DNA of 29,533 nt from the NCBI GenBank assembly GCA_963205035.1, contig CAUJII010000004.1:1-29533 (forward strand). The letters run 5' to 3'. Made by a program: the position numbers and the translations under genes. This stretch comes from Spirochaetota bacterium. GTDB taxonomy: Bacteria > Spirochaetota > Leptospiria > Turneriellales > Turneriellaceae. This document shows, in pieces, positions 1 to 7,096 of the stretch. The notes beneath the pieces were generated by a model that was not told the origin of the DNA, ran no database searches, and saw only the letters and a program-made list of their open reading frames with translations. Each line of letters opens with the position of its first letter. The first letter of the stretch is position 1.

Positions 1-25
1 CGCTATAAACTCACCCATCCCCCCC

Positions 26-90
26 GTCTAAAACAGTTCGGCTCAAGGTCAAGAATTTAGTGACATCGTGTTTCAGCTTATGTTTTAGAC
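26..90. repeat. 9-bp inverted repeat upstream of gdhA
   Basis: GTCTAAAAC at 26-34 is repeated in inverse orientation as GTTTTAGAC at 82-90, 47 nt apart, in the 124-nt leader of the glutamate dehydrogenase gene. It could be an operator or the base of a long stem, but there is no poly-T tract. Function is inferred only from position. Confidence 0.3.
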
Positions 91-124
91 TCCTTGTTCT
101 TTTTTAAGACGCCGAAGGAAAATA

Positions 125-1471
125 ATGCCGCAATTCAATGAAAAACTTTCTGAAATTTACGAAGAGGTTTTGAAACGCAATGCGGGCGAAGGCGAGTTTC
201 ACCAAGCAGTGCACGAAGTCTTGGAATCACTCGGGCCCGTTCTCGCAAAGCGTCCGGAGTTTGTACACGGCAAAATTATCCAGCGGATTTGCGAACCCGA
301 ACGGCAAATTATTTTTCGCGTGCCTTGGCTCGACGACAAGGGGGATGTCCAAATTAACAGAGGCTTCCGCGTAGAGTTCAATAGCTCGCTGGGCCCTTAC
401 AAAGGCGGCCTTCGCTTTCATCCTTCGGTCAATTTGGGAATAATAAAGTTCCTGGGGTTTGAACAGATTTTCAAAAATTCTCTGACGGGAATGCCCATCG
501 GCGGCGGCAAAGGTGGTTCGGATTTCGATCCCAAAGGAAGATCCGAAAATGAAATCATGCGTTTCTGCCAGTCCTTTATGACAGAGCTCTACCGCCACTT
601 GGGAGAATACACAGACGTGCCCGCAGGCGATATTGGCGTGGGTGGGCGCGAAATCGGTTTTCTTTTCGGCCAATATAAACGTATTACAAACCGTTACGAG
701 TCGGGCGTCCTCACAGGCAAAGGGCTTTCGTGGGGAGGCTCTCTCGTGCGCACCGAAGCGACAGGGTATGGCTGCGCGTACTTCGTCCGCGAAATGCTCA
801 AGACGCGAAAAGATTCCATCGAAGGAAAGACATGCGTCGTTTCTGGTTCGGGCAATGTCGCGATTTATACGATTGAAAAAATTACCGAATTGGGCGGCAC
901 GTGTGTTGCGTGCTCTGACTCCAACGGAGTGATTTACGATGGAAAGGGTCTCGACCTCGATCTCATTAAGAAAATCAAAGAGGTCGATAGAGGCCGCATC
1001 GCAGAATACGCCGAGCACCACAAGCACGCCAAATATATTGCCGGTGGCAATATCTGGGAGATACCGTGCGAGGTGGCGCTGCCTTCCGCGACGCAGAACG
1101 AACTCAACGGCAAAGATGCGCGTGCACTTGTAAAGAACGGCTGCATTGCAGTGGGCGAGGGCGCGAATATGCCGACAACACCCGAAGGGGTTAAAGTCTT
1201 TCAAGAATCGGGCGTGGCGTATGGCCCCAGCAAGGCCGCGAATGCCGGTGGCGTTGCAACCTCGGCTCTGGAGATGCAGCAGAATGCAAGCCGAGACTCG
1301 TGGTCTTTTGAGTTCACCGAGCAAAAGCTCGAACAAATTATGATGGGCATTCACCAAGCGTGCTATGAAACCTCTGAAGAATACGGTGCCCCCGGAAATT
1401 ATGTGATGGGTGCGAACATCACGGGGTTTATGAAAGTCGCCAACGCGATGGTCGCGCACGGTTTGATTTGA
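125..1471 (+). CDS. gdhA: glutamate dehydrogenase, hexameric NADP-type
   Basis: Interconverts 2-oxoglutarate plus ammonia and L-glutamate using NAD(P)H in the cytoplasm, a main entry of ammonia into amino acids. The 448 residues match the usual length of the ~50 kDa hexameric family. Visible signatures are G-P-Y-K-G-G-L-R-F-H-P at 90-100, the active-site segment GGGKGGSDFDPKG at 126-138 with the key lysine at 129, and PAGDIGVGGREIG near 167-178. The dinucleotide-binding loop GSGNVA is at 241-246 and opens the C-terminal Rossmann domain. The ATG is preceded by an AAGGAA-like ribosome site about 5 nt upstream. The closest resemblance is to the NADP-linked biosynthetic form, but cofactor choice cannot be proved from these motifs. 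It is transcribed alone: a hairpin-rich region and a strong terminator follow. Confidence 0.95.
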   Translation: MPQFNEKLSEIYEEVLKRNAGEGEFHQAVHEVLESLGPVLAKRPEFVHGKIIQRICEPERQIIFRVPWLDDKGDVQINRGFRVEFNSSLGPYKGGLRFHPSVNLGIIKFLGFEQIFKNSLTGMPIGGGKGGSDFDPKGRSENEIMRFCQSFMTELYRHLGEYTDVPAGDIGVGGREIGFLFGQYKRITNRYESGVLTGKGLSWGGSLVRTEATGYGCAYFVREMLKTRKDSIEGKTCVVSGSGNVAIYTIEKITELGGTCVACSDSNGVIYDGKGLDLDLIKKIKEVDRGRIAEYAEHHKHAKYIAGGNIWEIPCEVALPSATQNELNGKDARALVKNGCIAVGEGANMPTTPEGVKVFQESGVAYGPSKAANAGGVATSALEMQQNASRDSWSFEFTEQKLEQIMMGIHQACYETSEEYGAPGNYVMGANITGFMKVANAMVAHGLI

Positions 1472-1519
1472 TTTGGTTCTTTTCTAGATCAATCCCCCCT
1501 CTCGCAGAACGACGCGAAA

Positions 1520-1535
1520 CGACACCAGTGTGTCG
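1520..1535 (+). other. short perfect hairpin downstream of gdhA
   Basis: CGACAC-CAGT-GTGTCG is a 6-bp perfect stem with a 4-nt loop, 49 nt after the gdhA stop. There is no T-run, so it is not a classical intrinsic terminator. It may act as a 3' stabilising hairpin for the gdhA message. Confidence 0.3.
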
Positions 1536-1548
1536 CGCAATCCGTGTT

Positions 1549-1585
1549 GTTTCTCCCGTCCTCACGGGCGGGAGTGGATTGAAAC
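1549..1585 (+). CRISPR. solitary CRISPR-repeat-like sequence
   Basis: This 37-nt segment begins GTTTC, contains the stem CTCCCG...CGGGAG around CCTCACGGG, and ends in GTGGATTGAAAC. That architecture (short palindrome plus a 3' tag ending ATTGAAAC) is characteristic of CRISPR repeats. The core GTCCTCACGGGCG and the 3' tag strongly resemble type I-C repeats as I remember them. Only one convincing copy is present. It is followed by 35 nt (spacer-like length) and then another GTTTC at 1621, but that copy degenerates into poly-T. No cas genes are in the window. It may be a remnant array, a mini-array, or a convergent regulatory hairpin. Confidence 0.4.
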
Positions 1586-1637
1586 TGTGGCTGAGCAAAT
1601 AGCCTTTTGCTCAGCCGCAAGTTTCAATTTTTTTTTT
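1579..1637 (+). terminator. strong intrinsic terminator
   Basis: An inner perfect stem (GGCTGAGCAAA near 1589-1599 with TTTTGCTCAGCC at 1605-1616) is extended by an outer stem pairing TTGAAACT (1579-1586) with AGTTTCAA (1619/1620-1626). It is followed by an unbroken run of T residues to 1637. This is a textbook Rho-independent terminator reading rightward. It would end gdhA transcription and isolate the TerB-like gene. The outer stem uses the 3' tag of the CRISPR-like unit. Confidence 0.85.
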
Positions 1638-1675
1638 GCCCGTTTACACTCTGCGTGGTAATCTTAGTCTATCCC

Positions 1676-2059
1676 ATGAGTGCTACCGAACTCAGCGGTC
1701 TCGATTTGCGCGAGCGCAGCGAATACTTTAGAGGGCTACTCCTCGTGATGGCTGCCGACGGCGAATTGCACCCCCGCGAACGCAAGCTCATCCGTGAAAG
1801 TATTGCGGCGTTCGATTTTAGTCCCGAATATATCGACGAGAGCATGAATAGTATTTTGCAGAACAACCACGTCAGCCTGTCGCCGCCCGTATTTTCTTCG
1901 GTCATCCACGGCAAGCGGTTCTTGAGTGATGCTCTGGATATTGCACTCGCCGATGGGATTTTAGACGAGAACGAAGAAAAATGGCTACGCAAGAGTGCCG
2001 AAGCGAACCAAATTTCGATGGAATGGTTAGAAGAGCAGATTGCATTGAAAGTAGGTTAG
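1676..2059 (+). CDS. TerB-like (tellurite-resistance/DjlA-type) helical protein
   Basis: A 127-residue soluble helical protein. It carries two internally similar acidic segments, AADGELHPRERKLI near residues 25-38 and ADGILDENEEKWL near 95-107. These are the paired acidic motifs of the TerB / DjlA N-terminal fold, often found in stress- or membrane-associated proteins. Biochemical function is not established for this family in general. I place the start at ATG 1676. The open frame extends upstream to 1607, but that part lies inside the intrinsic terminator and encodes a poly-Phe stretch, so it is unlikely to be translated. No good Shine-Dalgarno sequence precedes 1676; a TTTACA box at 1643-1648 could be a -35 element. 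The stop codon abuts a degenerate repeat element at 2059-2140. Confidence 0.7.
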   Translation: MSATELSGLDLRERSEYFRGLLLVMAADGELHPRERKLIRESIAAFDFSPEYIDESMNSILQNNHVSLSPPVFSSVIHGKRFLSDALDIALADGILDENEEKWLRKSAEANQISMEWLEEQIALKVG

Positions 2060-2140
2060 GGCGGGCGTGAGCCAAATCAGGTGAGCTCACGGCAAAATTT
2101 TTCGCAAACCGTAAGAATACCTACCTTATTCCGCGCATCC
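2059..2140. repeat. degenerate, shortened relative of the 22417-22620 palindromic element
   Basis: It begins at the G of the preceding gene's TAG stop with GGGCGGGCG, and contains a CAGGTG box, CACGGC and AAAATTTTTCGC in the same order as the left half of the element at 22417. It ends with AGAATACC...CTTATTCCGCGC, resembling that element's right end. The middle of the larger element is missing. No target duplication was visible. Homology was judged by eye with gaps allowed, so confidence is moderate. Confidence 0.45.
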
Positions 2141-2222
2141 CTTGCACAATCCCTAACGCAAATTCCAGTTGTGCGCATGTAGCGATTCAGCAAATTGCTC
2201 CCACATTTTTGGCGGAGGCCCC

Positions 2223-3110
2223 ATGAAAAAATTCGGTTTCGTTACTTTCTTAATTCTTTTGTCGAGTTCGCTCTCGGCGCAGGCTCAAGACCCAAACGAT
2301 ATGCTCCAGGAAGCGGTTCGTACGCATAGCCCTACCGCAGTCAAAGCGGCAATTAAAGCGGGGGCTAATCCCAATTACCGCACGTATCTGGGCTCGATTC
2401 TGGGTGTTGCCGCGACGGGAGGCGACATCAAGGTCGTCAAGGCGCTCGTGGAAAACGGCGCCGATGTGAATATGAGTTCCTCGGGCGGTTGGACGGCCGC
2501 AATGGGCGCGGCGGATAATGGGCATTTGGCAGTGCTCAAGTATTTAGCGTCTAAAAAAGCAGACCTCCGCGCGACGACGCGCATGGGACGCACACTCCTC
2601 ATGCGGGCATCTTTCCATGGCAGAGACGCTGTCGTTAAATATCTCTTGACCAAGGGGATTAATGTAAACGACGCCGATTCGAGCGGAGTGTCTGCGCTCA
2701 TGCTGGCCGCGCAGCAGGGGAATGATTCGACGGTCAAGATTCTTCTCAAAGCAAGGGCTGACAAAACAGCCAAGACGCAGAGTAACAAAATTGCGCTCGA
2801 CTTTGCGAACGAGCGGCATTTACAATATCCCGATTACAAGCAAGACCAATATAAGCGCACGATTGCTCTCCTCAGCGGAAAAGCGGCGCGTGAAGAAAAG
2901 CTCATCGGTACGGTTTATAGCGTGAACGGAAAAAATCTCGAAATCACCGGAAAAGAAATACGAAAAGCGAGGAAAGGTTCTAAATTGCGCATCCAAACTG
3001 CGTCTGGCGATGTCGGTGCAAAAGTGACGCGTACAATGCACAGCAAGATTAAGGCAAGCGCGGCAAAGAGTGGAGTCAAAAAGGGCGACGCTGTTTATCT
3101 CGTGAAGTAG
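2223..3110 (+). CDS. secreted ankyrin-repeat protein with C-terminal extension
   Basis: Predicted 295-residue exported protein. Residues 1-22 form a signal peptide (KK, then a Leu/Ser-rich core and cleavage near AQAQ). Residues 27-205 hold about five ankyrin repeats; clear units have the G-A-(D/N)-x-N and G-x-T-x-L/A-x-x-A pattern (for example around 77-110, 121-150 and 154-184). Ankyrin repeats mediate protein-protein contacts, and the secretion signal points to a periplasmic or surface role. The C-terminal ~75 residues (from EEKLIGTVYSV) are lysine-rich and beta-rich, ending in KKGDAVYLVK, and resemble a small beta-barrel that I cannot assign. ATG 2223 was chosen because GGAGG at 2214-2218 is well placed and the signal peptide starts there. 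Likely co-transcribed with the membrane protein 4 nt downstream. Confidence 0.85.
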   Translation: MKKFGFVTFLILLSSSLSAQAQDPNDMLQEAVRTHSPTAVKAAIKAGANPNYRTYLGSILGVAATGGDIKVVKALVENGADVNMSSSGGWTAAMGAADNGHLAVLKYLASKKADLRATTRMGRTLLMRASFHGRDAVVKYLLTKGINVNDADSSGVSALMLAAQQGNDSTVKILLKARADKTAKTQSNKIALDFANERHLQYPDYKQDQYKRTIALLSGKAAREEKLIGTVYSVNGKNLEITGKEIRKARKGSKLRIQTASGDVGAKVTRTMHSKIKASAAKSGVKKGDAVYLVK

Positions 3111-3114
3111 TGCT

Positions 3115-3546
3115 GTGAGACAAACTTTCATAAATCTGTACCAGCGCATCGAGACATCCCCTGCGGTCAGTGCTTGGCAAACAAAATTCTGGCCGGCGAT
3201 TGAGAAGTTCCTCATCGCGGGCCCGACCCTCGTCGGTTTTATCTGGGGACTTTACCGCTTTGACCCCAAAGAGGCGGGCTTTGAAGTGGCGTTCCAATCG
3301 TTCGTCTATTTTGTGCTCTACATGGCCTATCTCACGGTAATCCAAACTCTCGATTCGCTCTTCTTCGATAGCACTCCGTTCTTTGTGGGATTTACCCGTT
3401 CGCTCGGAGCTGCAATTTATATTGCGATTACTCTCGCACAATATTGGAAATGGCGCAAGGGAGAAGTCTTGCGTCTAAAACCCGTAGCGCGCTTAAAAGC
3501 GAGGCTCGACACTTTTTTGCAATCGAAAGGAGAAGGTGCCCTCTAA
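3115..3546 (+). CDS. small integral membrane protein of unknown function
   Basis: A 143-residue protein with about three hydrophobic helices (near residues 31-47, 59-78 and 90-109) and a basic, probably cytoplasmic C-terminal tail rich in Arg/Lys. No family recognised. The start is GTG at 3115, four nucleotides after the ankyrin gene's stop, so the two are probably translated from one message. No strong ribosome site is visible, which fits translational coupling. A role linked to the exported ankyrin protein is only inferred from position. Confidence 0.65.
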   Translation: MRQTFINLYQRIETSPAVSAWQTKFWPAIEKFLIAGPTLVGFIWGLYRFDPKEAGFEVAFQSFVYFVLYMAYLTVIQTLDSLFFDSTPFFVGFTRSLGAAIYIAITLAQYWKWRKGEVLRLKPVARLKARLDTFLQSKGEGAL

Positions 3547-3547
3547 C

Positions 3548-3610
3548 GAGTCTGTGCGGGAACTCGTGCTAACGATGCGAAATTGTACCAATGAGTTCCC
3601 GCACAGGCTC
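3548..3610. promoter_or_regulatory. 18-bp inverted repeat enclosing the nadC start codon
   Basis: GAGTCTGTGCGGGAACTC (3548-3565) is matched inversely by 3593-3610, with one position becoming a G-U pair in RNA. The 27-nt loop ends in the ATG at 3591. In RNA the start codon would lie at the mouth of a long stem; in DNA the arms could be an operator. There is no T-run, so it is not an obvious terminator for the gene before it. Confidence 0.55.
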
Positions 3611-4526
3611 TAAAGTCTTTACCGTGCAGCAAGACCCACACCAAAGAGTGCCTTTTTATGCGTCGAATCAATCCCACCTTACACGTGCAGACATTCAGCG
3701 CGCGGTTGAAAATGCTTTGTTAGAAGACAAGGCAGAACACGATGTCACAACGCTCGGCATCTTTACCGAGGCATCGAATGCAAAGGGACGTATATTCGTC
3801 AAAGAGGATTGTGTCGTCTGCGGTGTGAGCGTGGCAGAGGAGACCTTCCGCTACTTTGACAAGGCGATGAAAATAACGCTCGAAGCCAAAGACGGCGAGA
3901 AGTTGACTCCGGGGCAAACCGTGCTGCGTTTTGAGGGCGATATCCGCGCCGTTCTGCGAGCCGAGAGGGTGGCACTCAATTTTTTAGCCTTTATGAGTTC
4001 GATTGCAACCCGCACGCAGAGTGTAGTCCGCGCTGCAGCACGCTATGGCGTCAAAGTTCTCGATACGCGAAAAACGATTCCACTTCTACGCTCTCTCTCG
4101 AAATACTCTGTCATTCAAGGCGGAGGGTATAACCACCGGCACGACTTAGCGCAGATGGGACTTATCAAAGATAACCATATCGCGCAGGCAGGCTCGGTCA
4201 AGGCAGCGATTGAAGCGTTCAGGGCGTATGCACCGCGAACACCGCTTGAGGTCGAGGTCGATACTTTGGAGCAGCTCAAAGAGGCTCTTTCGATGCTCCC
4301 CGAGATGGTCTTGCTCGATAATATGGAAAGCCAAACGATGCGGCGCGCAATGGAGATCATCCGCCAAGTGAACGTCGAAAAGCGAGTAACTATTACAGCC
4401 GAAGCCTCGGGGGGATTTAATCTCGAAAACCTGAGCCGCCTCGAGGGGACGGGAGTCGATTTTGTGAGTCTCGGGGCGATCACGAATGTGGTGATTCCGC
4501 CCGATTTTAGCTTAGAAGTCGATTGA
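3591..4526 (+). CDS. nadC: nicotinate-nucleotide pyrophosphorylase (carboxylating)
   Basis: Quinolinate phosphoribosyltransferase, converting quinolinate plus PRPP to nicotinate mononucleotide, CO2 and PPi in de novo NAD synthesis. Family signatures seen: ERVALNFLAFMSSIAT at 125-140, LDTRKTIPLLRSLSKY at 157-172 (usual form DTRKTTPGLR), GGGYNHRHDL at 177-186 with the substrate-binding HR, KDNHI at 193-197, then EVEVDTLEQL, LLDNM and ITAEASGG of the phosphate-binding barrel end. It is 311 aa against the usual ~280 because of a ~28-residue N-terminal extension. The ATG at 3591 has no good ribosome site and sits in the inverted repeat; a GTG at 3624 in the same frame is a credible alternative. 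nadA and nadB are not in the window. Confidence 0.95.
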   Translation: MSSRTGSKVFTVQQDPHQRVPFYASNQSHLTRADIQRAVENALLEDKAEHDVTTLGIFTEASNAKGRIFVKEDCVVCGVSVAEETFRYFDKAMKITLEAKDGEKLTPGQTVLRFEGDIRAVLRAERVALNFLAFMSSIATRTQSVVRAAARYGVKVLDTRKTIPLLRSLSKYSVIQGGGYNHRHDLAQMGLIKDNHIAQAGSVKAAIEAFRAYAPRTPLEVEVDTLEQLKEALSMLPEMVLLDNMESQTMRRAMEIIRQVNVEKRVTITAEASGGFNLENLSRLEGTGVDFVSLGAITNVVIPPDFSLEVD

Positions 4527-4527
4527 G

Positions 4528-4601
4528 GGCTTCAAAAAGAAGTCTTGGCGAGAGTTTAGGCGAGTTTTATGCCCTAACTCGCGAGGGGCGCGCCTGAACT
4601 C
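4528..4601. terminator. convergent terminator region between nadC and lptD
   Basis: Right after the nadC stop lies a small hairpin (GGCTTC-aaaaa-GAAGTC, 4528-4544). A second segment (4548-4601) follows in which GAGTTTAGGCGAG can pair either with GCCCTAACTCGC (4571-4582) or with CGCGCCTGAACTC (4589-4601). The two genes converge here. Mutually exclusive stems without a clear T-run make this a probable but untested bidirectional terminator. Confidence 0.45.
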
Positions 4602-4606
4602 AAATC

Positions 4607-4620
4607 CCGACTAACTATTT
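4607..4620 (-). repeat. dispersed copy of the CGACTAACTATT repeat core at the lptD stop
   Basis: CGACTAACTATT, preceded by CC, overlaps the lptD stop codon (complement of CTA at 4615-4617). The same core occurs six times between yggS and mnmE (24828-25000), where one copy overlaps the mnmE stop in the same orientation. This makes the motif a dispersed 3'-end repeat rather than chance. Confidence 0.5.
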
Positions 4621-7092
4621 CTGGACACCGGTATCCATCGGGTTGTAGCGGTAAACTTCGGTATAAGGCAGCCCTGCGCCACCCAAGTCTTTGAGCGTAA
4701 AGCTCAAATAGACCGTCTGTTCGAGAAAACTCACGCGGTCGCGCATATAGCTCCCCGTATATATCGTGCGGCGTTTGGAAGAAAATGTTAACCTCAGGAC
4801 CCATTTATGCACGTCGTGTTCGATGCTCGCAAAAAAACTCTCCATGTTGAGTATCCGGTTGCTGCGTGTCGGGTCGAATGGGTTGAGAGATTTTACGAGG
4901 TCGTCGAAGAAGGGGGCATGCGTCGGGTTCTGGGTTTGGTATCTCTCGAATTGATCTGCAATCGAGTTGAGCGCCAGTTGAATGCGCCAGTAGTCGTGCA
5001 GACGAATATCGGTCTCGATGCCCATGCGCAGATTGGATTCTGCGACATTGATGAAATTATGTCTATACGTAGCTGTGAGTTTCAAAAGCGTGAGTTCGTT
5101 AAAGAGAGGCAGCTTGAAGCCACCCAGTTTATAGTAAAATTGGAAGTCGTTGGTGTTCATTGTGTCGTATTGAATCGAGTACGCGGAATTATTGAGAAAT
5201 CCCACAGCGTTGAAGTGGTTATACTTACGCTGGTTCAAGCCATAGAGGTTCGATGTAAACCCTCGGATGATGTCATAGTCGACTTGTGCGCGTAGTGTTG
5301 CGTCGGACCATTTTTCCTGCTCTTTGAGCGGATTAGGGTATGTGCGCAAGTCGCGGGTCGCGTTGACCGAAAGTGTGGCATAAGGGTTTAAGTCTGAAAC
5401 TAAAGACGCCGTGACAGAATGCACTCTGTCATGGTGGAATGTCAAGTCTTCGCCTTGGTCGAAAACAGAGTAGCGTCTCAGATACAATCCCTGTGCATAG
5501 AGAAATGGGTAGCCGACACGCAGAGTATTGTGTGTGAAAAGATATGCATAAGTCTGTCGCGCCATCTCGCGTTTGAGGAGTGCATCCGCCTGATCGGTAT
5601 AATTATACAAAAGCCCAACGCCCGCCGATGGAATAAGGTTAAGCCACGGAGCAAAAGTGAAATAAAAATTCACCTGATCGAAAGCATCGTTATAGAGATA
5701 GGCTTTGACGGGCGTTTGTTCGATGTCGCGGTAATAACGGCTATACCGGGATTCCAAACCGACACGGTTCATGATTCCTTTGAAGGGGCCGTCTGTGCCG
5801 CGTGCAAAGTATGTTCGGTGCGAAAGCTTAAACTCAGGGGTGAGATCGTAGACCGGAGAGTAACGCGAGTTCGTTTCAGGCGATGCGAAATACCACAGGA
5901 GTTGGCGTTGAGCCCGCAAAGAAATTTGTGTGTTCTTGCTCGTGTGCGTGATTCCTGTTTCCCAGTTTAAGAGGTTGGTTTGGAGTGTGCTCTGAGCGAA
6001 ACGCGGCCTATATATCGCGCTGAGCGTCAAATCGGGTTCGTGGCGTTGATCAAACTCCAAGTCGAAGTTACGGTGCTTGTTGTGTTCGAATTTTACGAAT
6101 GCAGAGGTGACAGTGTCGTCTTTTGCCGAGCGGTGGAGTACTCCCTTTGCGTCGGCGCGTATTTTATACCAGAAATATTCTGTCGGGCCATACGTTCCAT
6201 CGAGCTGCAAAACCTGGTTTGTGACAACTGTCGCGCCGTTTGCGTCGTTCATTGTACGTCTGGCTTTGAAATTTGCAATAGACGTTTCAAAATTATATTG
6301 CAGGTCGCGACTCGTGCGATTGAGTCTCGTGCCTAATAAATACCCTGTCTTTTCATACCAATCGAACATGAGTTTTCCCGAATCGGGCTGCCAATAGCTA
6401 TCGATTGCAAAGGGGTTTGAAAAATTATACGTATTTTGTAAGAAATTGCCCTTCGTGACGTTATTCCCATATTGGGAAATAATCCCCGTCCCGGTCTTCG
6501 ATTGCAGAAGGAGCGGCCAATAGAAAACGGGAGTCTGTCCTACATAATAGATAGCAGACATCGCCGCGATTTCATTATTTTTATAGAGCCACAGCTTTTT
6601 TGCTTTGAAGTAGTAGTGTGGGTACTTCTCATCGCAGCTCGTAAAGAAAGCGTCGCGCGCGATATATCGCTCGGACTCAACTTGCTTGATGACGCTCCCT
6701 TCGAGAAAGAAAGGCTTTGCGACTGCTTTAGAGTCGTAAACCACTCCCGCGCGGTGTTTATTATCGTAGTAGAATTTACCGCCTGTGAGGCGCCTACCTT
6801 CGGCTTCAAAAGAAACTTTGCCTTCGCCGAAGATCTCGCCGGTCTTGGTGTTGATTTTGACGGTTTCCGCGCGTAGGATCGATTGACCAGAACGGACGAT
6901 GATTCCGCCACGCAGAATGAAGACCCCTTCGTTGCCTTCGCCGACGGTGACATATTCGGCTTCTGAAGCGCGGACGATTTCAACCGACGGCGTAGATTTA
7001 TTTTGTGCAACGAGAGTCGGTGCGCAAATAAGAAAAAGAAGAGAGGTGCGCCAAAGCCTACACACGCATTTTAGGTTGCGAGTTATCGACAC
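4615..7092 (-). CDS. lptD: LPS-assembly outer-membrane protein LptD (OstA/Imp-like)
   Basis: About 825 residues. LptD, with the lipoprotein LptE, inserts lipopolysaccharide into the outer leaflet of the outer membrane. After a signal peptide (residues 1-29, ending LVAQ) comes a beta-jellyroll LptA/OstA-like domain at roughly 40-145. Then comes the LptD-typical junction FFTSCDEKYPHYYFKAKKLW and YYVGQTPVFYWPLL near 148-195, then a long aromatic-rich beta-barrel alternating to the C-terminus. Only one cysteine (152) appears in the mature chain. The start is GTG at 7092, four nt after the stop of the upstream pseudouridine synthase gene. The open frame continues further upstream but there overlaps that gene and encodes non-signal sequence. 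Probably co-transcribed with it. Its stop overlaps a dispersed repeat core. Confidence 0.85.
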   Translation of the reverse strand: MSITRNLKCVCRLWRTSLLFLICAPTLVAQNKSTPSVEIVRASEAEYVTVGEGNEGVFILRGGIIVRSGQSILRAETVKINTKTGEIFGEGKVSFEAEGRRLTGGKFYYDNKHRAGVVYDSKAVAKPFFLEGSVIKQVESERYIARDAFFTSCDEKYPHYYFKAKKLWLYKNNEIAAMSAIYYVGQTPVFYWPLLLQSKTGTGIISQYGNNVTKGNFLQNTYNFSNPFAIDSYWQPDSGKLMFDWYEKTGYLLGTRLNRTSRDLQYNFETSIANFKARRTMNDANGATVVTNQVLQLDGTYGPTEYFWYKIRADAKGVLHRSAKDDTVTSAFVKFEHNKHRNFDLEFDQRHEPDLTLSAIYRPRFAQSTLQTNLLNWETGITHTSKNTQISLRAQRQLLWYFASPETNSRYSPVYDLTPEFKLSHRTYFARGTDGPFKGIMNRVGLESRYSRYYRDIEQTPVKAYLYNDAFDQVNFYFTFAPWLNLIPSAGVGLLYNYTDQADALLKREMARQTYAYLFTHNTLRVGYPFLYAQGLYLRRYSVFDQGEDLTFHHDRVHSVTASLVSDLNPYATLSVNATRDLRTYPNPLKEQEKWSDATLRAQVDYDIIRGFTSNLYGLNQRKYNHFNAVGFLNNSAYSIQYDTMNTNDFQFYYKLGGFKLPLFNELTLLKLTATYRHNFINVAESNLRMGIETDIRLHDYWRIQLALNSIADQFERYQTQNPTHAPFFDDLVKSLNPFDPTRSNRILNMESFFASIEHDVHKWVLRLTFSSKRRTIYTGSYMRDRVSFLEQTVYLSFTLKDLGGAGLPYTEVYRYNPMDTGVQK

Positions 7093-7096
7093 GCCG

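Noticed and set aside
227..1459. Long open frame on the - strand opposite gdhA (410 codons)
   Set aside because: It lies wholly antisense to a clear glutamate dehydrogenase, has no ribosome site or recognisable domains, and follows from codon bias of the real gene.
1486..1548. A second upstream CRISPR repeat ending near GCGAAAC at 1520
   Set aside because: Only the last five bases match the 3' tag, and the expected palindrome is absent.
1607..1675. Upstream extension of the TerB-like protein
   Set aside because: It falls inside the intrinsic terminator and would encode a poly-Phe stretch from the T-run.
4807..6876. Several 100-180 codon + strand frames opposite lptD
   Set aside because: They are antisense shadows of a strongly supported outer-membrane gene; composition is Cys/Val rich with no motifs.
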